In this document: piece after piece, positions 35,373-44,815 of the stretch
Position numbering within the stretch: the first letter of the stretch is position 1
How the letters are laid out: the number at the start of each line of letters is the position of its first letter
NCBI RefSeq assembly: GCF_037076565.1
Contig: NZ_AP029028.1
Location: forward strand, 4,278,001-4,342,000
Reading direction: 5' to 3'
DNA: 64,000 nucleotides
DNA from: Herbaspirillum sp. DW155
Lineage (GTDB): Bacteria > Pseudomonadota > Gammaproteobacteria > Burkholderiales > Burkholderiaceae_D
Position numbers and translations under genes: made by a program
The notes under the pieces: generated by a model
What the model saw: the letters and a program-made list of their open reading frames with translations, nothing else
Told to the model about the DNA's origin: nothing
Databases searched by the model: none

Positions 35373-36280
35373 TAGATTTCCGGCACGATCATGGAATCGG
35401 GCACCGGGTGGCGCTCGTAGTCCTCGTGGCGTTCACGCTCGGGCAGCAGCACGGGCGGGTGCGGCACTTCCGCGTAGGGCATCTGCTGCAGCAGGTGATG
35501 GATGCAGTTCAGGCGGGCCTTCTTCTTGTCCACCGCCTGCACCACCCACCAGGGCGCTTCCGGGATGTGGGTACGCTCCAGCATGACTTCCTTGGCCTTG
35601 GTGTATTCCTCCCAGCGGCGGCGCGATTCCAGGTCCATCGGGCTCAGCTTCCACTGCTTGAGCGGATCATGGATGCGCGAGAGAAAACGCAGATGCTGCT
35701 CTTCGTCGGTGATGGAGAACCAGTACTTGATGACCTGGATGCCGGCGCGCGTGAGCATGCGTTCGAATTCGGGTACGGAGCGAAAGAATTCCTCGTACTG
35801 CTCGTCGGTACAGAAACCCATCACCCGTTCCACTCCGGCGCGGTTGTACCAGCTGCGGTCGAACAGCACGATTTCACCGGCTGCCGGCAGATGCGAGACG
35901 TAACGCTGGAAATACCATTGCGTGCGTTCCCGGTCGTTGGGTGCCGGCAGCGCCGCCACGCGGGCCACGCGCGGGTTCAGGCGCTGGGTGATGCGCTTGA
36001 TCACGCCGCCCTTGCCGGCCGCATCGCGCCCCTCGAAGACGATCACCACCTTGTGGCCGGTCTGCACCACCCAGTCCTGCAACTTGACCAGCTCGCCCTG
36101 CAGGCGGAACAGTTCGCGGAAATACAGGCGACGGTATTCCTTTTCCTCGTTGCCGTGGGCGCTGGAAAATTCGCCGGTGACCGGATCGACGGTGCGGTCT
36201 TCCAGCTCCAGCTCCATCTCTTCGTCATAGCTGTCGGCCAGTTCGCGGTGGACGCGCTTGACCAGTTCTTCCTTATCCAT
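35369..36280 (-). CDS. ppk2: Polyphosphate kinase 2 (PPK2 class I-like)
   Basis: The 303-residue P-loop kinase has Walker A EGRDAAGKG at 83-91, the lid-region LPAPNDRERTQWYFQRY and the Walker-B-like FDRSWYNRAGVE at 140-151, all diagnostic of PPK2. It transfers phosphate between polyphosphate and nucleoside diphosphates in the cytoplasm. Two consecutive ATGs (36283, 36280) are possible; the second has the better spacing from GAGGA. The single-domain length fits class I. Its neighbour, divergent across 244 bp, is oxyR, which might link polyphosphate metabolism to oxidative stress. Confidence 0.92.
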   Translation of the reverse strand: MDKEELVKRVHRELADSYDEEMELELEDRTVDPVTGEFSSAHGNEEKEYRRLYFRELFRLQGELVKLQDWVVQTGHKVVIVFEGRDAAGKGGVIKRITQRLNPRVARVAALPAPNDRERTQWYFQRYVSHLPAAGEIVLFDRSWYNRAGVERVMGFCTDEQYEEFFRSVPEFERMLTRAGIQVIKYWFSITDEEQHLRFLSRIHDPLKQWKLSPMDLESRRRWEEYTKAKEVMLERTHIPEAPWWVVQAVDKKKARLNCIHHLLQQMPYAEVPHPPVLLPERERHEDYERHPVPDSMIVPEIY

Positions 36281-36524
36281 CATGTCCTCGTATCCAAGAT
36301 AAAGTGGCGAACGCGGCACTCCCCTTCGCCTGAAAAGTGCGTGACAACATACCTGCCCATTGTGACCAAGACATGACAGGCGGCCAACATCGGAATCGAA
36401 GGCTGCCCGCACAGGCGCATGTACCTCCATCCTGCGCCAACTGGCGGGAAAGAGCCATGATGCCGCACAGAACCAGCCGGACGAAAATACGCTATAGTCC
36501 CGAAAACGATTCCGGCATAACAGC

Positions 36525-37472
36525 ATGACACTTACAGAACTCAAATACATCGTGGCCGTCGCGCGGGAAAAGCATTTCGGCCATGCAGCAGAAGCTTGTT
36601 TCGTCGCCCAGCCCACGCTGTCGGTGGCCATCAAGAAACTGGAAGATGAGCTGGGCGTGGTCATCTTCGAACGCGGCGGCACCGAGGTCTCGGTCACGCC
36701 ACTGGGCGCGCAGATCGTGGCCCAGGCCGAGCGCGTGCTGGAGCAGACTGCCGCCATCAAGGAAATCGCCAATCAGAACAAGGACCCGCTGTCAGGCCCC
36801 TTGCGTCTGGGCATCATCTATACCATCGGGCCTTACCTGCTGCCGTCGCTGGTGAAGACCATGATAGAACGCGTGCCGCAGATGCCGCTGATCCTGCAGG
36901 AGAATTTCACCACGCGCCTGATCGAACTGCTGCGCCAGGGAGAGCTCGATGCGGCCATCATGGCCCTGCCCTTCCCCGAGCATGGATTGAACGTGATGCC
37001 GCTCTACGATGAAGAATTCATGGTGGCGTTGCCGCGCCAGCACAAGTGGGCCGAGCGCAAGGAAATCGATGCGCGCGAACTCAAGAGCGAGACCATGCTG
37101 TTGCTGGGCAATGGCCACTGCTTCCGCGACCAGGTGCTGGAAGTCTGCCCGGAGATGTCGCGCTTCTCCACCAATGGCGATGGCATCGCCCGCACTTTCG
37201 AAGGCTCCTCGCTGGAGACCATCCGTCACATGGTCTCCTCCGGCATCGGCGTGACCGTGCTGCCGCGCGCCTCCATTCCCGATGCTGATACACGCGATGG
37301 CATGGTGCGCTATGTGCCTTTCGTGGCCCCGGCACCTTCGCGCCGCGTGGTCATCGCCTGGCGCAAGAGCTTTACGCGGCAGGCTGCCATCGATGCCGTG
37401 CATCAGGCGGTGCTGGCGTGCAAGCTCAATGGGGTGGAGATGCTGGCAGAGGAAGCGGCGGCGGCCAACTAG
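36525..37472 (+). CDS. oxyR: OxyR, peroxide-sensing LysR-family regulator
   Basis: The 315-residue protein starts MTLTELKYIVAVAREKHFGHAAEACFVAQPTLS, the classic OxyR helix-turn-helix. The redox pair is present at exactly the E. coli positions, C199 (GNGHCFRD) and C208 (EVCPE), so it should form the peroxide-induced disulfide. It activates peroxide defence genes. The glutathione peroxidase at 48308 is not adjacent. The gene is divergent from ppk2. Confidence 0.95.
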   Translation: MTLTELKYIVAVAREKHFGHAAEACFVAQPTLSVAIKKLEDELGVVIFERGGTEVSVTPLGAQIVAQAERVLEQTAAIKEIANQNKDPLSGPLRLGIIYTIGPYLLPSLVKTMIERVPQMPLILQENFTTRLIELLRQGELDAAIMALPFPEHGLNVMPLYDEEFMVALPRQHKWAERKEIDARELKSETMLLLGNGHCFRDQVLEVCPEMSRFSTNGDGIARTFEGSSLETIRHMVSSGIGVTVLPRASIPDADTRDGMVRYVPFVAPAPSRRVVIAWRKSFTRQAAIDAVHQAVLACKLNGVEMLAEEAAAAN

Positions 37473-37497
37473 GGCCTGTCACGCAAAGGCAATCAGA

Positions 37498-37522
37498 TGT
37501 CAGCGCCATCAAGGCGCTGACA
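37498..37522. terminator. Hairpin between oxyR and hepT
   Basis: A perfect 10-bp stem (37498-37507 with 37513-37522) with a 5-nt loop overlaps the hepT stop codon. It lacks a T-run but lies where the convergent oxyR and mntA-hepT transcripts end. Confidence 0.5.
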
Positions 37523-37871
37523 ACGCCGTCCTCAAGGCGTAGACGTCACGATAGAGCGCAGGCAGATCGCGCTGTATGGTTTTCCAGACGACACCGACAT
37601 CCACTTTGTCATATCCATGCGCGACACGGTTGCGCATCGTGTACATGATCATCCACGGAACATGGTCATTGCGGGTAGCGAACTCCGGATCAACCCGCAT
37701 GACATTGTTGGCAGCCTCGCCGATGATTTCGATATTGCGGATGACCGCATCCTGCACCAGCTCGCTGTCGAGGAAGACCGTTTCCGCCATATCTGACGTA
37801 TAGCGCTCGATGCGCACAATGGCCTCAAGAATATGGTCGAGATAATCGGGCAGGCGCCCGGACCTGTTCAT
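37509..37871 (-). CDS. hepT: HepT-like HEPN ribonuclease toxin (DUF86)
   Basis: The 120-residue protein has the HEPN active motif Rx4HxY: R80, H85 and Y87 in MRNRVAHGY. This motif defines HepT toxins, whose tyrosine is the target of AMPylation by the partner nucleotidyltransferase. IIGEAANNV and the preceding alpha-helical layout match the DUF86 family. The gene starts inside the end of mntA (4-bp overlap), the usual antitoxin-toxin order. It should cleave RNA when unmodified. Confidence 0.9.
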   Translation of the reverse strand: MNRSGRLPDYLDHILEAIVRIERYTSDMAETVFLDSELVQDAVIRNIEIIGEAANNVMRVDPEFATRNDHVPWMIMYTMRNRVAHGYDKVDVGVVWKTIQRDLPALYRDVYALRTALSAP

Positions 37872-38158
37872 ACCGGACGGGCCTCGGCCAGAATGCGGCT
37901 GCGGGCAGCCTCGGGCAGGGCCTTGGGCGTCAGGACGTCGACTGTCACCCCCAGCAAGCGCTGCAGCTCTACCTGAATGGCTGCAACGTCCATGAGCGTG
38001 GTTTCCGGTGTCGGATCGATGAGAAGATCGAGATCACTGTTCGGGGTATCCTCACCATGCAACACCGAACCGAATATCCTGGCGTTGCACGCGTGATGCG
38101 CTTCCACGACTTGGCGGATGGCAGTGCGATGAGAGGCAAGGGCTTCAGAAGGTTTCAT
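37868..38158 (-). CDS. mntA: MntA-like minimal nucleotidyltransferase antitoxin
   Basis: From ATG 38158 (MKPSEALASHRTAIR) the protein has 96 residues. The nucleotidyltransferase signature GSx10DxD is intact: G30-S31 and D42/D44 in FGSVLHGEDTPNSDLDLLID. In characterised pairs this enzyme AMPylates the HepT tyrosine and neutralises it. It overlaps hepT by 4 bp. An upstream extension of the frame lacks family residues and is not used. Confidence 0.88.
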   Translation of the reverse strand: MKPSEALASHRTAIRQVVEAHHACNARIFGSVLHGEDTPNSDLDLLIDPTPETTLMDVAAIQVELQRLLGVTVDVLTPKALPEAARSRILAEARPV

Positions 38159-38257
38159 GATGAGATCTTCCCCGGTAAGGCGTTCATCATAGGTGAACGC
38201 CAGAGCATAGGCAACCCGCCCCACCGGCCCTGTTCAGCGTCACAACGATGCGCCAGC

Positions 38258-39352
38258 TCAACCCAGACGCTTGCTCGTCTGCGCATCAAACCAATGCACA
38301 TCCGACGCCCCGAACGACGCCCCGATCCGCTGGCCGGTACTGACCGGCACATTGGCCGGGCAGCGCAGCACCAGCGCCTGTCCGCCGCAGCGGGCATGCA
38401 CCAGCAGCTCGGCGCCCAGCGCTTCCACCAGCTCCACTTCCAGCGACAGCTGCGCCGCCGAGCCATCGAGGATCGGCAACAGATGCTCGGGCCGCACGCC
38501 CAGGATGCGCTCCTGGCCTGCTGCGCCGGACACCGGCTGGGGCAGGCGGATGATATCGGCGGCACCGTCCCTGCTGACCTCGAAGCTGCTGCCATCGGCG
38601 GCCAGCCGGCCCTGCAGCAGGTTCATCGGCGGCGAACCGATGAAGCTGGCCACAAAGGTCGTCGCCGGACGTGCATAGACTTCTGCAGGCGTGCCGATCT
38701 GCTCGGCCACGCCGCGGTTCATCACGATCATGCGCTGGCCCAGGGTCATCGCCTCGACCTGATCGTGGGTGACGTAAAGACTGGTGGTGCGCAGGCTGGC
38801 ATGCAGCTTCTGGATTTCCAGGCGCATCTGCACGCGCAGCTTGGCGTCCAGGTTGGAGAGCGGTTCGTCGAACAGGAACACGGCGGGCTTCCTCACGATG
38901 GCGCGCCCCATCGCCACGCGCTGGCGCTGGCCGCCGGAGAGCTGGCGCGGCGTGCGTTCCAGCAGCGCACCGAGTTCGAGGATGGTGGCGGCACGCTGCA
39001 CGCGCTCATCGATCTCGGCCTTGGAGAGACCCTGAATCTTCAGCCCATAGGCCATGTTCTGATACACGGTCATGTGCGGATACAACGCATAGTTCTGGAA
39101 CACCATGGCGATGTCGCGCTCCTTGGGTTCCAGGTCATTGACCACGCGATCACCGATGACGATCTGTCCGCTGCTGATCTCTTCCAGACCGGCGACCATG
39201 CGCAGGAGGGTGGACTTGCCGCAGCCGGAAGGGCCGACCATGACGATGAATTCGCCATCGGCGATCTCGGCATCGATGCCGTGGATCACATCGACCGCCT
39301 TGGCGCCGGCGCCATAGGTCTTGCGGACTTGCTTGAGATGGATTGCTGCCAT
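38258..39352 (-). CDS. ugpC: UgpC, ATP-binding subunit of the glycerol-3-phosphate importer
   Basis: The 364-residue ABC ATPase has Walker [10 protein letters not shown] (about 37-45), signature [15 protein letters not shown] (about 134), Walker [13 protein letters not shown] and H-loop [12 protein letters not shown], followed by the MalK-type regulatory/TOBE region (about 240-364). It drives import of sn-glycerol-3-phosphate or phosphodiesters with UgpA/UgpE. Start [16 protein letters not shown]. An array of 8-bp repeats occupies the space upstream of its start, and no good ribosome site is visible there. Confidence 0.93.
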   Translation of the reverse strand: MAAIHLKQVRKTYGAGAKAVDVIHGIDAEIADGEFIVMVGPSGCGKSTLLRMVAGLEEISSGQIVIGDRVVNDLEPKERDIAMVFQNYALYPHMTVYQNMAYGLKIQGLSKAEIDERVQRAATILELGALLERTPRQLSGGQRQRVAMGRAIVRKPAVFLFDEPLSNLDAKLRVQMRLEIQKLHASLRTTSLYVTHDQVEAMTLGQRMIVMNRGVAEQIGTPAEVYARPATTFVASFIGSPPMNLLQGRLAADGSSFEVSRDGAADIIRLPQPVSGAAGQERILGVRPEHLLPILDGSAAQLSLEVELVEALGAELLVHARCGGQALVLRCPANVPVSTGQRIGASFGASDVHWFDAQTSKRLG

Positions 39353-39364
39353 GGTTGTCAGTCT

Positions 39365-39412
39365 CTAAGTATCTAAGTATCTAAGTATCTAAGTATCTAA
39401 GTATCTAAGTAT
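39365..39412. repeat. Six tandem 8-bp repeats between ugpE and ugpC
   Basis: CTAAGTAT is repeated six times perfectly, with a degenerate seventh copy following. The array fills most of the 74-bp ugpE-ugpC gap, ending 13 bp from the ugpC start codon, where the ribosome site would be expected. Copy-number change could alter ugpC translation. Confidence 0.92.
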
Positions 39413-39426
39413 CTAAATGATATAAA

Positions 39427-40278
39427 TTATTTCTCGGAATCGACCAGGCCCTTGACGAACCATTTCTGCATCACCACCACCACCAGGCCGGGCGGGAGCA
39501 TGGCCAGGATCATGGTGGCCATCACCAGATTCCACTCCACCGCCGAATCACCGCCGGAAATCAGGGTCTTGATGCCGATGCCGATGGGATACATGCTGGT
39601 GTCGGTGGCGATGATGAGCGGCCACAGGTACTGGTTCCAGCCATAGATGAACATGATCACGAACAGGGCAATGACATTGGTGCGCGACAGCGGCCACAGC
39701 ACATCCTTGAGGAAGCGCAGCGGACCGGCGCCGTCGATGCGTGCGGCTTCGGCCAGTTCATCGGGCACCGTCAGGAAGAACTGGCGGAACAGGAAAGTGG
39801 CCGTGGCCGAGGCAATCAGCGGGATGCTCAGTCCGGCATAGCTGTTGAGCATGCCCAGGTCGGACACCACCTGGTAGGTCGGCGTGATACGCACTTCCAC
39901 CGGCAGCATCAGGGTGACGAAGATCATCCAGAAGAACAGGCCGCGTCCCGGAAAACGGAAGTACACGATGGCAAAGGCCGAGAGCATGGAGATCGAGATC
40001 TTGCCGATGGCGATGATGAGCGCCGTGGCCAGGCTCACCCACAGCATGTGCAGCACCGGTGGCGCGGTGACCTGGCCGGAGGCGCCCTTGAAGAGCACGG
40101 TGCCGTAGTTGTTCATGAATTCCCCGCCCGGCACCAGCGACAGCGGCGACAGCGCCGATTGCTCGGCGGTCTGAGTGCTGGCCACGAAGGCCACGTAGAG
40201 CGGGAAGAACACGATGAGCACGCCCAGCACCAGCACCACGTGGCTGAGGAAATCGAGGATGGGACGGCGTTCGATCAT
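39427..40278 (-). CDS. ugpE: UgpE, inner membrane permease
   Basis: From ATG 40278 (MIERRPILDFLSHVVLVLG) the protein has 283 residues with six membrane helices. The EAA loop that docks the ATPase is EAARIDGAGPLRFLKDVLWPLSRTN (about 190-215). It pairs with UgpA. The start is supported by AGAGG upstream; a longer frame reading back toward ugpA is rejected. Confidence 0.93.
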   Translation of the reverse strand: MIERRPILDFLSHVVLVLGVLIVFFPLYVAFVASTQTAEQSALSPLSLVPGGEFMNNYGTVLFKGASGQVTAPPVLHMLWVSLATALIIAIGKISISMLSAFAIVYFRFPGRGLFFWMIFVTLMLPVEVRITPTYQVVSDLGMLNSYAGLSIPLIASATATFLFRQFFLTVPDELAEAARIDGAGPLRFLKDVLWPLSRTNVIALFVIMFIYGWNQYLWPLIIATDTSMYPIGIGIKTLISGGDSAVEWNLVMATMILAMLPPGLVVVVMQKWFVKGLVDSEK

Positions 40279-40330
40279 ACGGCCACCTCTTGCTGGCGGA
40301 ATGAGAAATCGCGCTTCATGCAGATGGTCT

Positions 40331-41215
40331 TCATGCGTATTGCACCTTCTTTTCAACGTACTTGAACTGCACCACGGTCAACAGGATCACCAGACCCATG
40401 AGCACCACCGATTGCGCCGCCGAACCACCCAGGTCACCGCCCTTGAAACCATCCGAGAAGACCTTGTAGACCAGGATCTCGGTATCCTTGCCGGGGCCGC
40501 CGTGGGTGGTGGCGTCGACGATGACGAAGGTATCGAAGAAGGCATAGACCACGTTGACCACGAAGAGGAAGAAGGTGGTCGGCGAGATCAGCGGGAAGAC
40601 GATGGTGAAGAAACGCTTGACCGGCCCCGCACCATCGATGGCGGCGGCTTCGATGAGCGACTTGGGAATCGATTGCAGACCGGCCAGGAAGAACAGGAAG
40701 TTGTAGCTGATCTGCTTCCAGATGGCAGCGATGACGATGAGGATCATGGCGTGCGTGCCATTGATCATGTAGTCCCACGGCAGACCCAGCCAGGTCAGCA
40801 CGTGCGAGAGAATGCCCAGCGAAGGGCTGAGCAGGAACATCCACAGCACCCCGACCACCACCGGCGAGACCGCATAGGGCCAGATCAGGAAGGTCTTGTA
40901 AATCGAGGCAGCACGGCGCACGCGGTCGGCGAAGACCGCCAGCAGCAGCGACAGGGCCAGCCCGAAGAAGGCCACCAGCGCCGAGAAGATGGCGGTGGTG
41001 CGGAAGGATTCGAGATAGGTCGGGTCGCCGAAGAGGGTCTTGAAATTATCGAACCAGACGAATTCGGAATAGCCGCCGAAGGCATCCTGCAGCAGCATGG
41101 ACTGATACAGCGCCTGCAACGCAGGCCAGAAGAAGAACAGCAAAGTGATGATGATCTGCGGTGCCACCAGCAGATAAGGCAACCACTTCGAGGTGAAGCG
41201 CGCGCGTTTTTCCAC
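40331..41215 (-). CDS. ugpA: UgpA, inner membrane permease
   Basis: The 294-residue protein has six membrane helices and the EAA loop IEAAAIDGAGPVKRFFTIVFPLISPT (about 205-230). KRARFTSKWLPYLLVAPQIIITLLFFFWPALQALYQS at the start is the conserved UgpA N-terminus. It lies between ugpB and ugpE; a hairpin upstream (41301-41338) may set the ratio of binding protein to permease. Confidence 0.93.
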   Translation of the reverse strand: MEKRARFTSKWLPYLLVAPQIIITLLFFFWPALQALYQSMLLQDAFGGYSEFVWFDNFKTLFGDPTYLESFRTTAIFSALVAFFGLALSLLLAVFADRVRRAASIYKTFLIWPYAVSPVVVGVLWMFLLSPSLGILSHVLTWLGLPWDYMINGTHAMILIVIAAIWKQISYNFLFFLAGLQSIPKSLIEAAAIDGAGPVKRFFTIVFPLISPTTFFLFVVNVVYAFFDTFVIVDATTHGGPGKDTEILVYKVFSDGFKGGDLGGSAAQSVVLMGLVILLTVVQFKYVEKKVQYA

Positions 41216-41300
41216 GATCGTTCCGACCAGGGATCGCCCGGCCGCAAAAGTTGAATGAATCGGAACCGGATGTCAGCTTCCTGACATCCCGAAACGGAAG

Positions 41301-41338
41301 CCGGCGCTGTCCTCCGGGATCATGGAGGACACCGCCGG
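41301..41338. terminator. Intercistronic hairpin between ugpB and ugpA
   Basis: Arms 41301-41315 and 41324-41338 pair with one mismatch around an 8-nt loop. There is no T-run, so partial termination or protection of the ugpB mRNA end is more likely than full termination. This is common between binding-protein and permease genes. Confidence 0.6.
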
Positions 41339-41390
41339 TTCCTTGCCCGTCAACGCGTTCAGGCGGGACGGGTGGTACTGCTGGGGGAAA

Positions 41391-42704
41391 TTACTGGTTG
41401 CCCTTGTTGGCCTTCTCGAAGCGGGCCAGCAGTTCGTCACCGCGCTTGACGGCGGAGTCCAGGGCTTCCTTGGCGGTCTTCTTGCCGGTCCAGACGTTTT
41501 CCAGTTCCTCGTCGAAGACCGTGCGGATCTGGGCATAGTTGCCCAGGCGCAGGCCGCGCGACTTCTCGGTGGTCTTCACGATCATCTGCTTGACGGCCAC
41601 GTCGGTGCCCGGATTGCGCTCATAGAAACCGGAGTTCTTGGTCAGCTCGTAGGCCGCCTTGGTGACCGGCAGGTAACCGGTGTCCTGGTGCCACTTGGCC
41701 GCCACTTCGGGCTTGGAGAGATAGCTGAAGAACTTGGCCACACCCTTGTATTCGTCGGCCTTCTTGCCGTTCATCACCCACAGCGAAGCGCCGCCGATGA
41801 CGGTGTTCTGCGGTGCGCCCGGCACGTCGTTGTAGTAAGGCAGCGGTGCCACGCCGAACTTGAACTTGGCGTTCTTGCGGATATCCGCATAAGCCGAGGA
41901 CGAGCCGGTGATGATGGCGCATTCGCCCGCGTTGAACTTGGCATTGGCCTCATCCTTGCGACCGGCGTAGGTGAAGTAACCCTGCTTGGCCCAGTTCGCC
42001 AGGTTCTCGATGTGGCGCACGTGCAGCGGGCTGTTCATCTTCAGGCGCGCATCCAGGCCGCCGAAGCCGTTGTTCTGGGAGGCCAGTTCAACGTTGTGCC
42101 AGGTTGAAAACGATTCCAAATGCACCCACGATTGCCAGGTCGTGGTGTAAGCGCACGATGCACCGCTGGCCTTGATCTTGGCGGCCATGCCGACCAGTTC
42201 CTGCCAGGTCACGGGCGGCTTTTGCGGGTCCAGGCCGGCCTTGGCGAACATGTCCTTGTTGTAGAACATGATGGTGGTGGAGCTGTTGAAGGGGAAGGAC
42301 ATCATGCCCTTCGACGTCGAGTAGTAACCCGCCACGGCCGGCACGTAGGCGTTCTGGTCGAACTTCTCGCCAGCCTGATGCATCACTTCGTAGACCGGTT
42401 TGACCGCGCCCTTGGCGTAGATCATGGTGGCGGTGCCCACTTCGAACACCTGCAGGATGTCGGGCGCATTGCCGGCACGATAGGCGGCGATCGCGGCCGA
42501 CATCGATTCATCGTAGGTCCCCTTGTAGACGGGCACTACCTTGTAGTCGCTCTGGGTCTTGTTGAAATCGTCGGCCAGGGCATTGACGCGCTCGCCCAGG
42601 GCACCGGTCATGGAATGCCACCAGGTGATCTCGGTTGCGGCGAAGGCAGAGGAAGTGATCGTCGCCAGGACACCAGTGGCGATCAGCGTTTTCATCATGT
42701 TCAT
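41391..42704 (-). CDS. ugpB: UgpB, periplasmic glycerol-3-phosphate-binding protein
   Basis: From ATG 42704 the protein has 437 residues with a signal peptide ([19 protein letters not shown]..., cleavage near AFA-ATE). Recognisable UgpB blocks are [37 protein letters not shown] and [15 protein letters not shown]. It captures sn-glycerol-3-phosphate or glycerophosphodiesters in the periplasm for UgpAEC. It is first in the operon ugpB-A-E-C. Confidence 0.94.
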   Translation of the reverse strand: MNMMKTLIATGVLATITSSAFAATEITWWHSMTGALGERVNALADDFNKTQSDYKVVPVYKGTYDESMSAAIAAYRAGNAPDILQVFEVGTATMIYAKGAVKPVYEVMHQAGEKFDQNAYVPAVAGYYSTSKGMMSFPFNSSTTIMFYNKDMFAKAGLDPQKPPVTWQELVGMAAKIKASGASCAYTTTWQSWVHLESFSTWHNVELASQNNGFGGLDARLKMNSPLHVRHIENLANWAKQGYFTYAGRKDEANAKFNAGECAIITGSSSAYADIRKNAKFKFGVAPLPYYNDVPGAPQNTVIGGASLWVMNGKKADEYKGVAKFFSYLSKPEVAAKWHQDTGYLPVTKAAYELTKNSGFYERNPGTDVAVKQMIVKTTEKSRGLRLGNYAQIRTVFDEELENVWTGKKTAKEALDSAVKRGDELLARFEKANKGNQ

Positions 42705-42999
42705 CAGAGAGGACCTCTCGAAAAAAGGGGGTTTGATGCTAACAACGCTCCATGACAGCCGCGTTACATTAGCCGTACTGCTGGCGTTGGGCAAAGAAAA
42801 TGCATGCCGCCCTGCAGCACGAAACCCGGGATGTCTCAGGAAATGGGAAACAGTTTTTTTAGTTCTACTCGTTGTCAGCGGACCGCTGCATCTGCCTCAG
42901 CACATCGACATTCTTCCGCCAAGTAAACGGAGAAAAGCACGACAGTGCGAGAACAGCGACGCGAATTATAATGCGGACTTTCGTTTTTGCGGACATTCC

Positions 43000-43854
43000 A
43001 TGAACAGGCTCAGGCTTTACGCGCTGCTGGTGCGCGCCCACAAACCCATCGGCATCCTGCTCTTGCTGTGGCCCACGCTGATCGCCCTGTGGCTGGCCGC
43101 CGGCGGTGCGCCCGACTGGCGCATCCTGATCATCTACGTGCTGGGCACGGCACTGATGCGCTCGGCCGGCTGCGCCATCAACGACTATGCCGACCGCGAT
43201 TTCGACCGCCACGTGAAGCGTACCGAACAGCGACCGTTGACGTCCGGCAAGATCAGCGCGTGGGAAGCACTCATGGTGGCCGGCGTGCTGGCCCTGGTGT
43301 CGTTTCTGCTGGTCCTGCCGCTCAATGCGCTGACGATGAAACTGTCGGTAGCGGCCGTCATCATTGCCGGCACCTATCCGTATTTCAAGCGCTTCTTCGC
43401 CATCCCGCAGGCCTATCTGGGCATTGCCTTCGGCTTTGGCATTCCGATGGGCTTTGCCAGCGTGACCGGCACGGTGCCGCTGGCGGCCTGGATCTTGCTG
43501 GTGGCCAACGTCTTCTGGGCGGTGGCCTACGACACCGAGTATGCAATGGTGGACCGCGACGACGACCTCAAGATCGGCATCAAGACCTCGGCCATCACCT
43601 TCGGCCGCTACGATGTGGCCGCCGTCATGCTGTGTTACGCGGTGGCGCTGGCGCTGATCTGGGTGGTCGGGCTGCAATACGGGCTGGGGCTGTGGTTCTC
43701 GGCGGGGATGCTGGTGGCCTGCGGCTTTGCGCTGTATCACTACACCCTGATCCGCGAGCGCGACCGCATGCGCTGCTTCGCGGCCTTCAACAACAACAAC
43801 TGGCTGGGCGCGGCGATCTTCGCCGGCGTCGCGCTGGATTACCTGATGCGCTGA
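43000..43854 (+). CDS. ubiA: UbiA, 4-hydroxybenzoate polyprenyltransferase
   Basis: From ATG 43000 ([26 protein letters not shown]) the protein has 284 residues and about eight membrane helices. The first Asp-rich motif is N61-D62-x-x-D65-x-x-x-D69 (NDYADRDFD), followed by TSGKIS; the second is [12 protein letters not shown]. It prenylates 4-hydroxybenzoate in ubiquinone synthesis. The longer upstream frame is rejected since family similarity starts at this Met. It is followed 13 bp later by tpm. Confidence 0.95.
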   Translation: MNRLRLYALLVRAHKPIGILLLLWPTLIALWLAAGGAPDWRILIIYVLGTALMRSAGCAINDYADRDFDRHVKRTEQRPLTSGKISAWEALMVAGVLALVSFLLVLPLNALTMKLSVAAVIIAGTYPYFKRFFAIPQAYLGIAFGFGIPMGFASVTGTVPLAAWILLVANVFWAVAYDTEYAMVDRDDDLKIGIKTSAITFGRYDVAAVMLCYAVALALIWVVGLQYGLGLWFSAGMLVACGFALYHYTLIRERDRMRCFAAFNNNNWLGAAIFAGVALDYLMR

Positions 43855-43867
43855 CACGGGAGACGAG

Positions 43868-44527
43868 ATGGAAGCGGAATTCTGGCTGGAACGCTGGCGC
43901 GACGGGCGCACCCATTTTCATCAGGAGCGGGTCACCCCGCTGCTGCAGAAGTACTGGCCGCAACTGGCGCTGCCCGCAGGCAGCACGGTGCTTGTGCCCT
44001 TGTGCGGCAAGTCGCTGGACATGCTGTGGCTGGCCCAACAGGGCCATCGCGTGCTGGGCGTGGAATTGTCGGAAGTGGCCATCACGCAATTCTTCAGCGA
44101 GCACCAGCTGACCCCGGTGGTGCATGAAAGCGCGCAGGGCCGCCACCACGTGGCCGGCAACATCGAGCTGATCTGCGGCGACATCTTCGCGCTGGAAGAC
44201 GCGACCCTGGCCGCCTGCGCGGGCGCCTATGACCGCGCCGCCCTGATCGCGCTGCCCCCGGCCATGCGCGCGCGTTACGTCGCCGAGATCTATGGCCGTT
44301 TGCCAGCGCAGGCGCGCGGCCTGCTGATCACGCTGGAATACGACCAGCAGAAGATGGACGGCCCTCCCTTCTCGGTGACCGAGGACGAAGTACTGCGTCT
44401 GTATGCCCCGCACAGCGAGGCGGTGGCCATCGACCGGCGCGATATCCTGGAGAAGGAACCCAAGTTCCTTGAACGTGGCTTGACTGCGTTGGAGACGGTG
44501 GTTTATCGCTTGCAGCGGCGGGACTGA
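43868..44527 (+). CDS. tpm: Thiopurine S-methyltransferase (TPMT)
   Basis: The 219-residue S-adenosylmethionine-dependent enzyme begins [22 protein letters not shown], a TPMT hallmark, with [29 protein letters not shown] as the AdoMet site. Bacterial TPMTs methylate thiols and tellurite or selenium species. GGGAGACGAG provides a ribosome site. It is probably cotranscribed with ubiA. Confidence 0.93.
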   Translation: MEAEFWLERWRDGRTHFHQERVTPLLQKYWPQLALPAGSTVLVPLCGKSLDMLWLAQQGHRVLGVELSEVAITQFFSEHQLTPVVHESAQGRHHVAGNIELICGDIFALEDATLAACAGAYDRAALIALPPAMRARYVAEIYGRLPAQARGLLITLEYDQQKMDGPPFSVTEDEVLRLYAPHSEAVAIDRRDILEKEPKFLERGLTALETVVYRLQRRD

Positions 44528-44537
44528 CGCTCTTCTT

Positions 44538-44765
44538 TCAGACCTCAGCCGTGGTCCGTACCACCGTCACCCGGCTGATGAAAAATTCCCCCTCCACCAC
44601 CACGCGAAACGGCACCCCGGTCACATTGAAACCGGGGCCGCCTTCGTCGTCCCAGACCTGGGCGATGGCGTCGAAGTCACGCGGACTCATCCGCAGCATC
44701 TGTGCGCTGATGACGAAGGTGGCGCCGGTCTTCTGCCGGCGCACGATGTCTTCCAGTTTGGCCAT
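44538..44765 (-). CDS. Small conserved-looking cytoplasmic protein, unknown function
   Basis: The 75-residue product has no membrane segment or signal. It begins MAKLEDIVRRQKTGATFVIS and contains GGPGFNVTGVPFRVVVEGEFF. An AGGA lies about 7 bases before the ATG. It is convergent with tpm (10-bp gap) and 50 bp downstream of nlpD in the opposite-strand group. Family not recognised. Confidence 0.6.
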   Translation of the reverse strand: MAKLEDIVRRQKTGATFVISAQMLRMSPRDFDAIAQVWDDEGGPGFNVTGVPFRVVVEGEFFISRVTVVRTTAEV

Positions 44766-44815
44766 GTTGATTCCTGATTCTGTGTTGCCCTGAAACGGCA
44801 GCGCGCGCGAGCACC

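Noticed and set aside
39365..39412. Possible CRISPR array
   Set aside because: Units of 8 bp without spacers are tandem repeats, not CRISPR repeats; the same holds for 35333-35372.
42752..42758. Pho box half-site (CTGTCAT on the minus strand) upstream of ugpB
   Set aside because: Only one half-site matches; no second copy occurs 11 bp away, although ugp operons are often Pho-regulated.
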